DNA of 64,000 bases from the NCBI RefSeq assembly GCF_018691265.1, contig NW_024881328.1, forward strand, positions 42,479,015 through 42,543,014, read 5' to 3'. A program made the translations under genes and the position numbers. The notes beneath the pieces are model-generated. The model saw only the letters and a list, made by a program, of their open reading frames with translations, made no database searches and had not been told where the DNA came from. The DNA comes from Tyto alba (lineage: Eukaryota; Chordata; Aves; Strigiformes; Tytonidae). Shown in pieces: positions 39,411 through 51,170 of the stretch (positions within the stretch are counted from its first letter, which is position 1; every line of letters begins with the position of its first letter).

Positions 39411-41649
39411 TGCATGCCATTGGTCGTGCGTTAGGGAAAGAAGAGGGACTCTATGGCTTCCTGAAGTCCTGTGCAGCCACACTGTCCAGTAGGAAGACAT
39501 ACAAAGTAAATGTCATATTTTGGGGGTTTGGGGATTGGGGATTTTTTGAGGGTTTTTGCTTTTGCAGCATACCTGATTCTCTAGTGGTACTGCATTGCTT
39601 CTGGCTGAACTGTAGGACTATGATCAATGCTAAATCCCATGGGTTTAAAGCATCATGCTGATCACATCACGATCACATCTACTAAACCACCTCGTCAGGT
39701 TTACCTTAGATTTATCTGTGCCAGTCTGAAAGGTGTGTCTGAAAATTAATTTATATTCTTCATCTGAAATAAGCATAACCCATTACCATTCTGCCGCCCT
39801 AAACCTTCTATACTTAAGCTTTCCACCTACGGTGTCTCCACACACATCTTTTGCAGAAAAGCTGCCCTAAACATTAAGCTAGTTGGAGAAATGTAAACGC
39901 TTGCACACAGAGGAGAGGACAGCTCTACCATGCTCCTCTTCGGACACATTCATCACCCATTTTTGGAGCAATGGGCCATGAAACTCAACAGCCTGCTCAA
40001 GTCCTGCAGTCATGAAGACCGAGAGCAGCCCCTTTCCTCCCCCTGGAAGCAAACCTGGATGGTTTGGGGTCACATCTGACCCCTGTGTGTGAGAGCTGTT
40101 GAATGACCCTGCTTCTCTGTTCTACTGGGAGTAGCTTAAATAGGGCTGGCTTTCACAAATGCCAGACTGCTGTCTTATAATGCTCTGCAGCATGCAGGCG
40201 CTGGCTGCAAAATGCCTTGTTGCCACCTAAGATCTCCCCTCCTCCAGGGCAGTAAAAAGTCAGATAAACAATCTGTGAGTGCAAGGGGGAAAATGAACCT
40301 GACTGCAGAGTTTCTGCAGCTTCACTTCAATGCTAAGGATTACCAAGAAAGACTTGGGCTTGGTTACACAGAGGCCAATTAGAGAACCAGGTTTTTAATT
40401 TCTGTGTGCTTGTGTGTATGTGGACATGGGGAAGTTTATTCTCTTTATTTGTGGGTTTCACTGGTATTTGCACCAAAAAGGATAGGGCTTTGAAGCTGGA
40501 GGCTGGGTATGTTCCTTAAGAACTGGGGGTGATTCCAGAATGCAATTATATTATTAGTACAAATAAAGCATGACATTTCCTACTACAGCACATCTAAAAG
40601 GTATTTTTACATAGTTCTTAAGACTCCAGAGTCACTTCAGCTTCATGCAGGCAGCCAGTCACTCTGGAATACCAGCTGCTCAGAAGAGAAAAGACTAGTT
40701 AAAAGAACGAAATGTTTAAAATTTCATTTTTTAAAGAAGTGACTTTCCTTTGTCTTGCTTCACTGATTTTCAGTGAGCTGAACAGATTAAGTTACTGCAT
40801 CATGAGCAATAGCTGAATTACAATCATGAACATACTTTTCTTTGGTGAAGTTGTAGAGAAAATTAATATCATTTTTCCACATACCTGAGGAATAAAAGCA
40901 CTTGTGGAGAGGAATCTCTCCCACAGGGAATCCTTGTATATTTTGCAGTAGTATTTTATTAAGAGCTGGAGAGTTCAAGGGTCTCACAAATGTAAGTTTT
41001 CAATTAGCTTTCCATTGTGTCCCAAACAGTCTCTAAATATTCAACTAAACTTTAATCCAATCACTTGATTTGACTCCAAGCATGATTTATCTTTTAATCA
41101 TCATCTGTTCAATGAAGGGAAAAAGAAAGCAAACTTGTTCTTGGCCCATCATGACTCATACATGATTTTACTGTGATCAGAGTTGTGTTTTCCTTTTGGC
41201 TGATGTCTTGGCAATTGTAAGCATTGGCTTTGGCTTTCTGTTTAGGTATGATCTTCCCTGCTCATTTCCCCACCTCCCCAGAATGTTGAACAGCACTGGA
41301 AGTTTGTTCTCTATACCTTTTCCCACTGAGACATGTGATTTTTTTTTTTTTTTTTTTCAATATCTCAATGTTGCATTAATCAAAAGTGTCTGAGATTTGA
41401 CCTGCACTCAAAACACAAAACATGTTTTGAAAAGGGGCTCACTGTTTTAAATGAACGACATTTTCCTGGAAGGACATATTACACAGAGAGCATAACAACA
41501 GCAAGACACAAACCAGCCAGTACCTTCTGGGCATCCATTAAGAGCTCAACTGTTGGAGCTGGGGCAATGGTGTTTCCTCTCAGACAGAGTCTGATGAGAT
41601 TTAATCCTTCCTCCACGTGTCTGGCTTGCTGGCCTCCTGAGCAGGTACC

Positions 41650-41690
41650 CATGGTGTGCCTCAGTTTCTCCTTCTGAAAATGGGATTTTC
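41650..41690 (+). mobile_element. MIR-like SINE fragment
   Basis: GTGTGCCTCAGTTTCTCCTT followed by CTGAAAATGGGA (41655-41686) matches the most recognisable part of MIR elements, the region with CCTCAGTTTCC and TGTAAAATGGG. Flanks are too diverged to extend it with confidence. Confidence 0.5.
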
Positions 41691-42328
41691 ATGCAACACC
41701 TTTCAAATATTGCTCTCCCTCTCATAAGTTCTCTATATCAGCTTAATGCTAGATGGCCACCACAGCATATAGATAAATTCTCTGGGAGAACTGCAGGCTG
41801 CCAGCTGGCCCTCTGGGAGCTGCAGCGCTCTATTCACCATCCACAGCTACACCATTTAATGACTTACGTCCCACAAGCATCCCAGCCATGTGCCTTTGCC
41901 TTCATGCAGTAGCCATAGTTAAATGCATCTCTCCAGCTAAAATAAGGAATGGGCCCAACCTTTGCCCATGAATGGCAGGAACTGCAGAGTCTTTGAGGTC
42001 TGAAAGTGTTGTGCAATGTCTTCCCATGCATTATTATTCATGTCAGTGGCTTGTGCAACTCACAGTTCCAGCTGACAGCAGGGGCAGAGTTTGCAAAACG
42101 CTGCTCTCATCACAATTCACTGGCTGCACGCAACCGTGAAGCAGCAGAACTCCCCAGACCATACAGGTTTCTCAAGAGATTTCCCATTTAAGTCTTCCTC
42201 GCTACAGCTAGAAATTTCAGACAAATTCCTTGAAGACTGACTCGAATTTCAGTGCAAGGTTAATAGTTTTTGATAGTCTTCTCCAAGTGCCAAGTTTTGG
42301 AAACACAAGATTTCATGAAAAGCTCAAG

Positions 42329-42376
42329 TTTCTTTTTTTTTTTTTTTTTTTCTTTTTTTTTCTTTTTTTTTTTTTT
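42329..42376. repeat. T-rich tract with single C interruptions
   Basis: About 48 nt of T interrupted by C at 42332, 42352 and 42362. It forms a homopurine/homopyrimidine strand bias block, probably a decayed poly(A) tail or a slippage product. Confidence 0.85.
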
Positions 42377-43456
42377 GGTGGGAAAACCAGAATACATAAC
42401 CCCTACAGACTAAAGACAACTAGCCTCCCCCAAATGCATTCAGATGGAAAAGAGAGGAAGGCTTTTTAAGCTAACATCATGACCTAATTGACCAGTTGTG
42501 CTAGGTAGTAACAGATACTTGTCTGCAGGTTTCACAGGAGCAGCCATACTGTGCCTGGCCAGGAATCCACACTCTCCCAGCTCATGGAAAGAGCACAGGA
42601 ATGTGCTTGTGCTAATGATTTCGCTGTCATTCTCCCCCGGCTTCCAACAACCTGCAATTTAGGGACTTCTGGAACTGTGGCTGGTTCATGCTGAGCTTGC
42701 AACTATTTGAAACGTCAGGGTTTCTTTCCTCATGGGTTCAAGACACAGACTGAATATCACCAATCAGCATTAACCTGGGCAGCGAAGGAGACACACATAG
42801 GTATGTAGAAAGAATCATGTATTTGAAGACACTCCCACCCCCAAAGCTTCAGTAAATGGACTTGCTTGTGGGCTTGTTGAATAAAGACTCAGGCAACAAA
42901 ACAGACTCTTATCAGCCTGTAGGCCAGCTTAGAGGCTGTGGTCACTGTAAGGAATATTCACCTCCTGGAAGCTGATGTAGAGCTGTCCTTCTCCCATTCA
43001 TAGGCAACTCATCCCACTCCATTGCCTGCTTCTAATTTTCTGCCAGCAACAGTAGAGATAGCTCACTCAGCCCATTCAAGTATCAACATTTCCTTCACAG
43101 GCAGCTAAAGTTAGCTTTACAAGATGACTTTGTGATCCAGCTTCCCAGGCGGGTCCGTAGCTAACAGGCAGTAGGAATTAGGTGCCTTGTTGGGGACACT
43201 GTGCTGGACTGTGCTTTTTGGGTCCGTCTCCATTTACTCTCTCCTATAGATGCTGCTGTGCAGCTCAGAGGTGCCACTGGCAGAGGGACCTGCTTGTGGT
43301 TTGGCTCTTCCCAGTGGTTTTGTGACTGGGGAGGATGTCCTCTGTCTCCAGGAGATTTGCTAGTTGGTCCCCCAGTGCTGAGCCATGCTTCAAATCTGAC
43401 CTCACCGGGTGGGACACTTGACAGTAAATACAGGCATGATACGGTCTTCAGCTGGG

Positions 43457-43562
43457 AAATCACAGAATGGTTTGGGTTGGAAGGGACCTTAAAGATCATC
43501 CAGTTCCAATCCCTCCTGCCATGTGCAAGGGACACCTTCCAGTAGACCAGGTGCTCAAATCA
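43457..43562 (-). mobile_element. CR1: CR1 LINE 3' end, minus strand
   Basis: Read on the + strand it begins CACAGAATGGTTTGGGTTGG and continues with AAGGGACCTTAAAGATCATC, CAGTTCCAATCCCTCCTGCC and ACACCTTCCA..AGACCAGG. This is the antisense form of a CR1 3' end with a single octamer (CACAGAAT) left. Similarity stops near 43562, so only about 100 bp remain. The good match to the family pattern suggests a moderately young, heavily 5'-truncated copy. Confidence 0.85.
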
Positions 43563-45436
43563 GATGCACACCTTCAGCATAACAACCTGCCAGCATATGC
43601 AGATTCTTTTGTGGTCTATCACTCAGAGACTTTGAAACAAGATTGGATGTATCCTTTTAAAAAAATATCCAACTTCAACAAGAAGATCTTGACTGGACTT
43701 GGGGCCAAAGTTGCTGGGTAGAAACCGAAGGCATGTGTTATCACAGCGATCAGACTCGAGGATCTTTATGATTCCCTTGCGGCTGTAAATCCTATAAAAT
43801 CTCACTGCCTGTTGATGCAGAATTCATAGAGCAGGAATTCACAGACGAGACCCTACCCAAGAGGACTGGCAGCCACCACAGTGGATCTAATCACCTCACT
43901 CTTTTTACAGTGGCAGACTGCATTCATGCTGATGGCAACAGCTCTCAGGCCTTTTGCTCTAACTCTTGTTTGTTTGCCACTGCCTCGTTCTCTCATGCAG
44001 TCAAGTAATCATGACCTTGCTCTTCTGCAGATCTGCTCCAGGAAATGATGTCACTGATTCAGGGCAATGAGGGAAGGATGGGAGACGGCGGAATTAAGCG
44101 TATTTTTGACTTAGGTTGATTCATTTGATCCAAATCTTCCCCGAGACTTTGGCTCCCTCCTTATCACTGTGAGACACTCATCTTTCACACACAGACAGCT
44201 GGCTCCTGTCTTTGACTCAGCAATGACCTGCTAGCAGGAAAAAGTAGGAAACACTGAAAAGTAGAGTGAGATCATCATCATCTGAGCAACACTGGAAGGA
44301 GACCATGATGTTCATCATCCCAAGGCTCCCAGACACTGCTTGCTGGTGTGGGTTCCAGCTGCAGAGCTGTATCCTCACCAACCATGCTCAGTAAACAAGC
44401 CATTCAGGTGCTTCCAAAAATGCTTTTTAAGACTTACTTAATCCTTGTATTTGCCATGGACTACAGCAGGCCCCTCACAGTCCTTCACTTGTCCCCATCT
44501 GTTACTGTCTTTGTTCTCACACAGATTTGGGAGAGAGTTTTCTCTTCCAGACCAGTTTGTCATTGTGGCTGGCACCTGATCTTGTTCCCAGATTTCTGCT
44601 TTTTCTCCCCTGGTTTCTTAGACATATTTCTGCAACACAAAACAATCCACTGGAAAATAATAATAAAAAAAACCCAACCCGCCTCTTCTCTCCCCGAGTG
44701 AAGCATCATGGTAACACGGTGTGACAGCTCTCCATTAGAAACAGGTTTCATGCACGCTCAGTCCTGCCACTGTGTCAACCAAGGCTAAGAGGAACTGAAT
44801 TGCACCCAAAGCACATCTAACGTGGTTGGTAGCAGCCAGGAAGAACCACCTCCCAGGTGGAGAGCAGGGCTGAAGCACCTCACACAGGCAGAGGTTTTCC
44901 TGAGCTATTGTTCCTGTTTTATAGTGCGAACATGTGCTGGCTTCCCGTAAAGTGGCAACAGCTGTCAGTCAAGCAGACATCACTCTGTAAATCTGCCCAG
45001 GTGACTCTGTTTTCAAATCCGAGGTCTCCAGGCAGGTTTACGAGGTGCTGCCCGGGTGATTAACAAGTCCTGAGGACTGCTGTGCAGGTGCAGCGTGCAA
45101 GAGGGGGAGCTGGGCTGGGGGGAGCCAGGGAGCAGGTCCCAGCCCGGCCGGAGCCCTGCCATCAGCCCCACCAGCCTGGACTTCAGGCTCTTCTCTCTGG
45201 TCTGGTGCACGGTGTGATCCCCAGAGTCCAAATCCCACAAGGATGACACATTAATGGGAAACGCCACGAGATTTCTGACAGGGGTGCAAACTGGAGCTGA
45301 AAAAGCATGGGGTTTTTCATCCTTTGGGCTGAGCCCAGTTGTGTTTCCTCCTCATCAGCTCTCTCTTTAGGGAAAGCAGAAAGGCTAAAAAAAAAATAAC
45401 CTTCAGTGCAGGTATGGGAGACAGAATTTGTGGGCC

Positions 45437-45452
45437 ATTTATTTATTTATTT
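45437..45452. repeat. (ATTT)n microsatellite
   Basis: Four ATTT units followed directly by an A8 run. Confidence 0.7.
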
Positions 45453-47117
45453 AAAAAAAATGTTTATTTCATTAAATCACGACCTCAGACAATGCAATTA
45501 TTCAGGATGTCTTGCACCCAAAGAAAGTCCACCTCTGGCTCCAGGAATGTATAACTCACCCCTTTAAACACTGCTCATGCACCTTGCAAAAGACATATTT
45601 TCTACAGTGGTATTGCAAAGACTCTGAGATTTATTTTCCTTAAGAAGGAAAGGGCAGAATGATTTTCTTAGGTCCTGGTGGCTGAGTCACCCATGAATAG
45701 GAGCAAAGTCACCACTTTGAGATACCCAAATAAACCCACAAATAACAGCACTGGATGTCACATGAATGGCAATTTTTGCTCTCCCCAGAGATATTTCTCA
45801 TCGGTTACGGAGACAGGGTTATACATGGGCACCCTCTGCAATCCCTGGGTGCAGCATTATGTTAACCTTGCTAGGGTTCTGTTTCAGATGGCTGGGGAAG
45901 ACACAGTGAAATGCAGGGCAAGCAGCCTCCCTAAGGCCATTGCACAAGGGACACCACTGTCCTTCAGGAGATCTCATCAGCACTTCCATCCCCTTGAGAT
46001 CTAAACAGTGCAGCGAAGCTGACCATTCACTCAAATAAGCGGTCACAGACCCTAGTGAAGTGACTTGGATGAGGAACCATTTGGCAGCAACAGTCCAGAG
46101 GTCATCCCCCAGACTCATAAAAACTCTGTGAAAAAGGGGAAACCACGAGGGAGTGTTTTTATTAGAGAAAATACTTTCCTTCTCCTAGAGACTGGGATTA
46201 ATTTTCTGTAATTTTGCAAATGCTCTGCAGAAAGGTTAAAGTGTTCACTTTTAAACACCAAAGACTTTTAAAGCAAAGGCTGTCTTGACTAGTTTATATT
46301 AATAATGAAATAAATCAAAGTTATATTAACAATCATTCACCAGTGCCTTCCTTCACAAATTTTGACGTCTGATGTTTCTGCCCTGTGAATAATAAAGGTC
46401 CTGTTACCTTTTTCACTTAAAATCAACATCCTGCATACACTATGGAGGTTTTCTTTCACAATTATTTGGGCATCTCAGAAATAGCCATTATCCCTTTGAA
46501 ATTCTCTTGCCCTCAAAATCCTTGTTCTGCTTTTCATTACATTGTGATATTTGCTATTGTTTTAGTTTAAGAAGCAGCGCTTTCCATTGATAAATGTTAA
46601 TACTGGCACTTTTCTTGCCCCCAGCACTTCACAAGCAATGTGCCCAGTATTTCAGGTATCCCAGGCACGGTATGTGGCTCCAAAGAAGGTATAGGAGCTC
46701 GGTGGTCCACCATTTATCTGAGGCTGTTAGGAGCCTCCAATTATGAGAGCAGCTCAGGTCCTGGAGATCCATCTGTGTAGCTGTAGTTTGGCAGTGCCAT
46801 TACCAACACATGTTGAATGAGCCACACCACCAAGAACTGCACTCTCCCACCTGGATAAAGCATTCCCCAAGATTTTTGGCATCATTCATCTGGTCTCTCT
46901 CGGTTAACCTGGACCCAATTCCCAGCTCTGATGATGAGCTGCACAGTATAACGTTGGATTAGCAGCAATGACATGATGGACTTCTTGTACTTTGGAGTCA
47001 TCTAACTTGAAAGTAAAGCATCTGGTCCTTTCTACATCTGTTCTTTGTCCAGGCCAAGGACTGACTCCATTTATTAAGCAACTAAAGATGATGGAAACAT
47101 ATTCAAACTAAATTCCC

Positions 47118-47135
47118 GGGGGGGGGGGGGGGGGG
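47118..47135. repeat. Poly(G) run, 18 nt
   Basis: G18 preceded by CCC and followed by A5. Such runs can fold as a G-quadruplex and are a common place for sequencing and assembly length errors. Confidence 0.85.
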
Positions 47136-50100
47136 AAAAATCAATTTTGCCAGAACTGGGAGGCTTTGCTGACGCCACTAAAGATGTCATTGGGTTCCCC
47201 AAGCTGAGTCTGAAATAAGGCCAATGGGACAAGAAGGGGAGAGAAAAGTCTACCTCCAAAATAACCTCAGGAGACCTTGTTATCTTTGAGACACAGGTAC
47301 AGGGTAGCAGCTTTCAGCAGCTAAGGCACTGTGAAGAAAAAAAATGCAGTGGCAATATTCCCCAGAAGCAGGTTTGTATCCCAAATTCTATGAAATAGGC
47401 AAAATCTCAGAGTCTGGTATATGTGGATTTGTTTAGATGACAGACAGGGGGACAGTACTGAAGAAAGTAGTCTCCAGCATGAATAGGGATATCTAGACCC
47501 GGAAGAATTCAAACCCAAATGACCACGGTTCCATTCTCAATTGACATAAACCCAGGACCAAGGTTCTGACTCAAGAATTTTCTTTCATTAGACCGTACTG
47601 ATTAAAAATGACCAGCAACCAAATGTAATTTCTGGATTACACTGAGTCTGAAGAGGGTTTGAAGGAAATGGTGGTTAGACAGATCCTGAAATTATACAAC
47701 ATATCATAATCAGTGGCACACCCACTCAGTGTGGTACCCATTCCCTGTTGGAGATGCCTTCACCCACGTCTTCCGGACAAGTGCAAAATTAACCCATTAG
47801 TTGTACGTTCTCTCCCTCTCTGACAGTTGCAGAAGCACTGGGAGTGAAACAGGTCTGAAGTTGTGGTAAGAGCTATTCATATGAGGGATGGGAACCTCAG
47901 CTTCTCTTCTGAGACCTGACCTCTTTCATAGCTGTCTTTCTAAGGGGAAATATTTTCTTACTTTTCTCTCTTTCTTCCCTCCCCTCCCCCCCTCTGCTTT
48001 GTCCAGAGTCTCTCTAAGAGAGCCAAATTCCCCTTGAACACGCTAAAAGTAGGCTTGCTGGAACATCTGCTCTCCATCTGTGGAGCCAGACATATCCCCA
48101 GGCAACACTATTAGCAGTGATGGATCTGGAAGGGAACATTAAGCACTGAAGAAGCATCTGCTGAGAAAGAGGAACCCGGCACATAAAACTAACCATGTTA
48201 TGTGCTGAACCTCCTTGTCTCTGCCCATTACTCCCGGTGGACAACAATTGTCTCCTCCAGAGCCTTTTTCGGGACAAGACCTGCTGTTCTCTTGCTGATT
48301 TTGGTATTTTCAAGTGTCTTATGATTGTGCTTAATGTGGCCAAGTGATCGCTAGCAAGTGCTCAGTTAAACAGTGGCTGGGGAGCCGTAGAAGCATCTAA
48401 AAGAGAGTCTGAAATCTGGGAACTGCAAAGCATCCATGGGAGGCCCACAACGCAGTGGCAGTGCTGCAGAAGTGCTTCGGGTGGAGGTGGTGCAGCATGC
48501 AGAGGTAGAGAGCTGAGGCAGGAAGGCTTTTCTGCTGCCTGTTTTCTGCACAGCTGGGCCTAAATCTGCTTACAAGGGTGTAGAAGGGACAGCTGGGATC
48601 AGACATGCAGCCCCACTGCCAAGCGTGGGGACTGTAGCAAGTTGTTTCTTTTTGGAGCATTGTGTGTACGTGACACTGGGAAATATAATGATATGATTTA
48701 AAAGAAACCACTGCAGAATGAACTCTACATTGATTGGCCCACATTCAAGTCAACTGTGACTGTGGCCATTCCTTTCACCCCTCCTGCATCTCCTCCTGCC
48801 CTGTAGCCAGCTGCCTTGTCCCTCGATGGGATTCATCTGAGGCAGAAGCTGTTCGTCACTACAGACTTTCACAATACTAGTACTTTGTTGTTGGGCATGT
48901 TGGTATCATGACATATGATTTACTTAGTACTAAACTAGTACAAAATTTGTGCCCTGAGCTGACTGGAGAAAACAAGACACCTTCTCACTATTTAACCACT
49001 ATTTTCCTTGTATTGTCATGCTTGGTATTGTATTTTAATTTGTCAAGCATATTTGCAGATAACAGGCTTCTTGCTCAATTTGCACAACAAGAATTAAAAA
49101 GATTGTCCTAGTGTTTCAGACACTGCAACCTTCTCACACCTACTCTTGGCAAAAGTCCTTTCTGCAGCCTATTTTCTGTTGCCTTAAATTTCCTGGAGCA
49201 GGTCACAAGGCAAAATACCAGGTTACTAAGAAGAGTCATTAGTAGCCTATGCCTTATCTTAAAATAATTCTCTCTTTTCACAGGGAAAAGCTACCAAGAC
49301 TACATCCTAAGTCATTGTCAGATGGAGGACCTGATCATCCTTTTAGATCCGTTAAAAATGCAGGTCATTTTCTGCTCTCTGGCTCTTTATTTGAAGCTCT
49401 TGAGATTTGTGCTTTCAGCTTTCCTATCAGGAAACTGTCTGTGGCCCATAAACTTCACAGTAGACATCTCTTGAAACTTCACACAGCAGTAAGACATGAG
49501 TTTATGCATGAAGTCAAACATTTGATTGAGTGTCTTGATAAAAGTTTGTTATGACATGATTCAGGAAAAGCATTGAGGCTTTCTCTATCTTAAAACATGG
49601 TTCCATTCCATTCTTTTAAGTCCTTAAAATATCACTTAGACTAATCCTGAATGAATTTAAACATTAGTTTAAATACTGCGGAAATCAAAGAGACAGGAGC
49701 ACTCACTTGTATTACACACTTGCTTTAAAGTTCTGGTGGTGTTTAACACCTTCCACCCCATTTGTGCAGCATCATGGGGGTGATGGACACTTGCTACCAC
49801 CCCAGTTTCCAGCTTTTCTCAACATGTGGCTCACCTGGTCCACCATTCTAGGACTGCGCCCATGGTGGTTATTACAATTGCTGTTTTTTTCCAGTGCTTA
49901 GTAAGGTCTGAGACAGAGCACCAAATGTCTGAATTGCCCACAAAATGTGTAATTTAAGTGTGAATCAGAAAATGCAGCAAGCAAATGAGGTGCTGTTGGC
50001 TTTCTTAATAGGAGGCACTGCTGTGTTCCAATTTAACACAGCAGTGTACCCCACATTTTATCCCAGCCATTCTCTTGCTAGAAGTGCAGAAGATGCCACT

Positions 50101-50440
50101 AGCTTCTGCTGTCAAAGAGGGCACAGTCATGTGTTTCTGACAGCATTAGAATAGCGTTTTGTTTGTCCAGCCATAAGAGAATGTGGGGCTATTAACACTT
50201 TACCAGAAAGATAAAGGACTGTATTTTGTTTCTTCCTCCTACCACTCCCAACCAAACCCAACAACAATAACAACAAAATCCCTGTATCGTCCCTACTCTA
50301 AATAGCAAGTGGAGAGACTGAACTTGTGGAAGAACTCGATAAGTGCTTCAATGGATTTTCCAGGAGCAAATAAATAGAAAATTCATTCTCTCTTGTTACA
50401 TCTATTCATATTGTTTTGTAGTCAACAGCTAATAAGGAGA

Positions 50441-50458
50441 AGCACATGTGCTAATTAG
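50441..50458. promoter_or_regulatory. E-box palindrome abutting a homeodomain-type palindrome upstream of the bHLH gene
   Basis: AGCACATGTGCT (50441-50452) is a perfect 12-bp palindrome containing two overlapping CANNTG E-boxes. It overlaps by two bases with CTAATTAG (50451-50458), a perfect TAATTA-type palindrome suited to a homeodomain dimer. The pair sits about 270 bp before the start codon and about 50 bp before a TATA-like box. It could mediate bHLH auto- or cross-regulation together with a homeodomain factor. Function is inferred from motif form only. Confidence 0.4.
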
Positions 50459-50507
50459 TTTTGAGTGGAGAAGAATAGGATCATTCCCCTGCTGAGGAGC
50501 CATGAAG

Positions 50508-50515
50508 TATTTAAA
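50508..50515 (+). promoter_or_regulatory. TATA-like box of the bHLH gene
   Basis: TATTTAAA lies 210 bp before the start codon, which would place transcription start near 50540 and give a 5' UTR of roughly 185 nt. That UTR would contain an out-of-frame ATG at 50624 in weak context (T at -3, A at +4). No initiator or other core element was used to support it, so this is a tentative call. Confidence 0.3.
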
Positions 50516-50670
50516 TCATGAGTCCCACTTGGCTTTGCAACTGGGGAAAGCTTTGCGATAGCCTCCCTCGAGGACACAACCAGGACACCCTGCCCCAATA
50601 TCTTTTGGAGGTAGGGGCTATTAATGACATTAGAACCTCATTTCCCCGCTTATCAGCTTAGTCCAAAGTT

Positions 50671-50699
50671 GCAAATATTTCCATTCGCTTTTCTTCAGA
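50671..50699 (+). promoter_or_regulatory. Possible 3' splice acceptor in the 5' UTR of the bHLH gene
   Basis: A pyrimidine-rich stretch ends in TTCTTCAG with the AG at 50697-50698, only 26 nt before the start codon. Use of this acceptor would mean an unseen upstream noncoding exon and would remove the weak out-of-frame ATG at 50624 from the message. It is equally possible that the site is unused and the exon is continuous with the TATA-like promoter. Confidence 0.3.
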
Positions 50700-51170
50700 C
50701 TGGTGCATTGGGGGCGGCGGGGGGATGGAGGAGCTTTGTTACGGCTTCGAGCAGGAAGACCTGGCTTCTGAACTTCTCTCCTGGGCTGAGGAGGACCCCA
50801 GCGCTGGGCTGGACACCTTCCCGCCGGCCTGCTCGCCGGTGGGCCAGCCGGCGTGGCCGCGGCCCGGGTGGGAGGGGGGTGCTGAAGCGGACAGCTCCGG
50901 CCGCCTCCGCCAGCGCCTCGCCGCCAACGTCCGCGAGAGGAAGAGGATGGTCAACATCAACTCGGCCTTCGACCAGCTCCGGTGCCACGTACCCACCTTC
51001 CCTTACGAGAAGCGCCTGTCGAAAATCGACACGCTCCGGCTGGCCATCGCCTACATCGCCCTGCTTGGCGAGATCCTCCTCTCCGGGTGCGACCCCAGAT
51101 CCTACGTGGAGCGGTGCCTGAAGGGCGGTTTGCCAAGCCGAGAGCAGGCCACTTGGAATACGAGCGGTGA
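50695..51170. promoter_or_regulatory. CpG-rich island covering exon 1 of the bHLH gene
   Basis: From about 50700 the base composition switches abruptly to GC-rich sequence dense in CG dinucleotides (for example GGCGGCGGGG, GCCGGCCTGC, CTCGCCGCC) and returns to AT-rich sequence just after the splice donor. No other part of the window shows such a block. Exonic CpG islands of this kind are common at vertebrate developmental transcription factor genes. The boundaries are by eye. Confidence 0.6.

Larger units (their letters stand above)
30360..50440. other. Intergenic, no supportable gene (about 20 kb upstream of the bHLH gene)
   Basis: Contains the CR1 fragments, the MIR-like piece, the 36-nt duplicates, homopolymers and G18, plus a short telomere-like CCCTAA phrase at 32630-32651. 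The AT-rich unique stretch at about 38560-38765 is a candidate conserved noncoding element. No protein-coding exon can be supported. Distal enhancers of the bHLH gene could lie here, but that is inference. Confidence 0.55.

Noticed and set aside
50624..51121. Plus-strand 165-aa open frame overlapping the bHLH exon
   Set aside because: Its Arg/Ser/Pro-rich composition is typical of an out-of-frame reading of GC-rich coding DNA. It is noted only as a possible upstream ATG issue.
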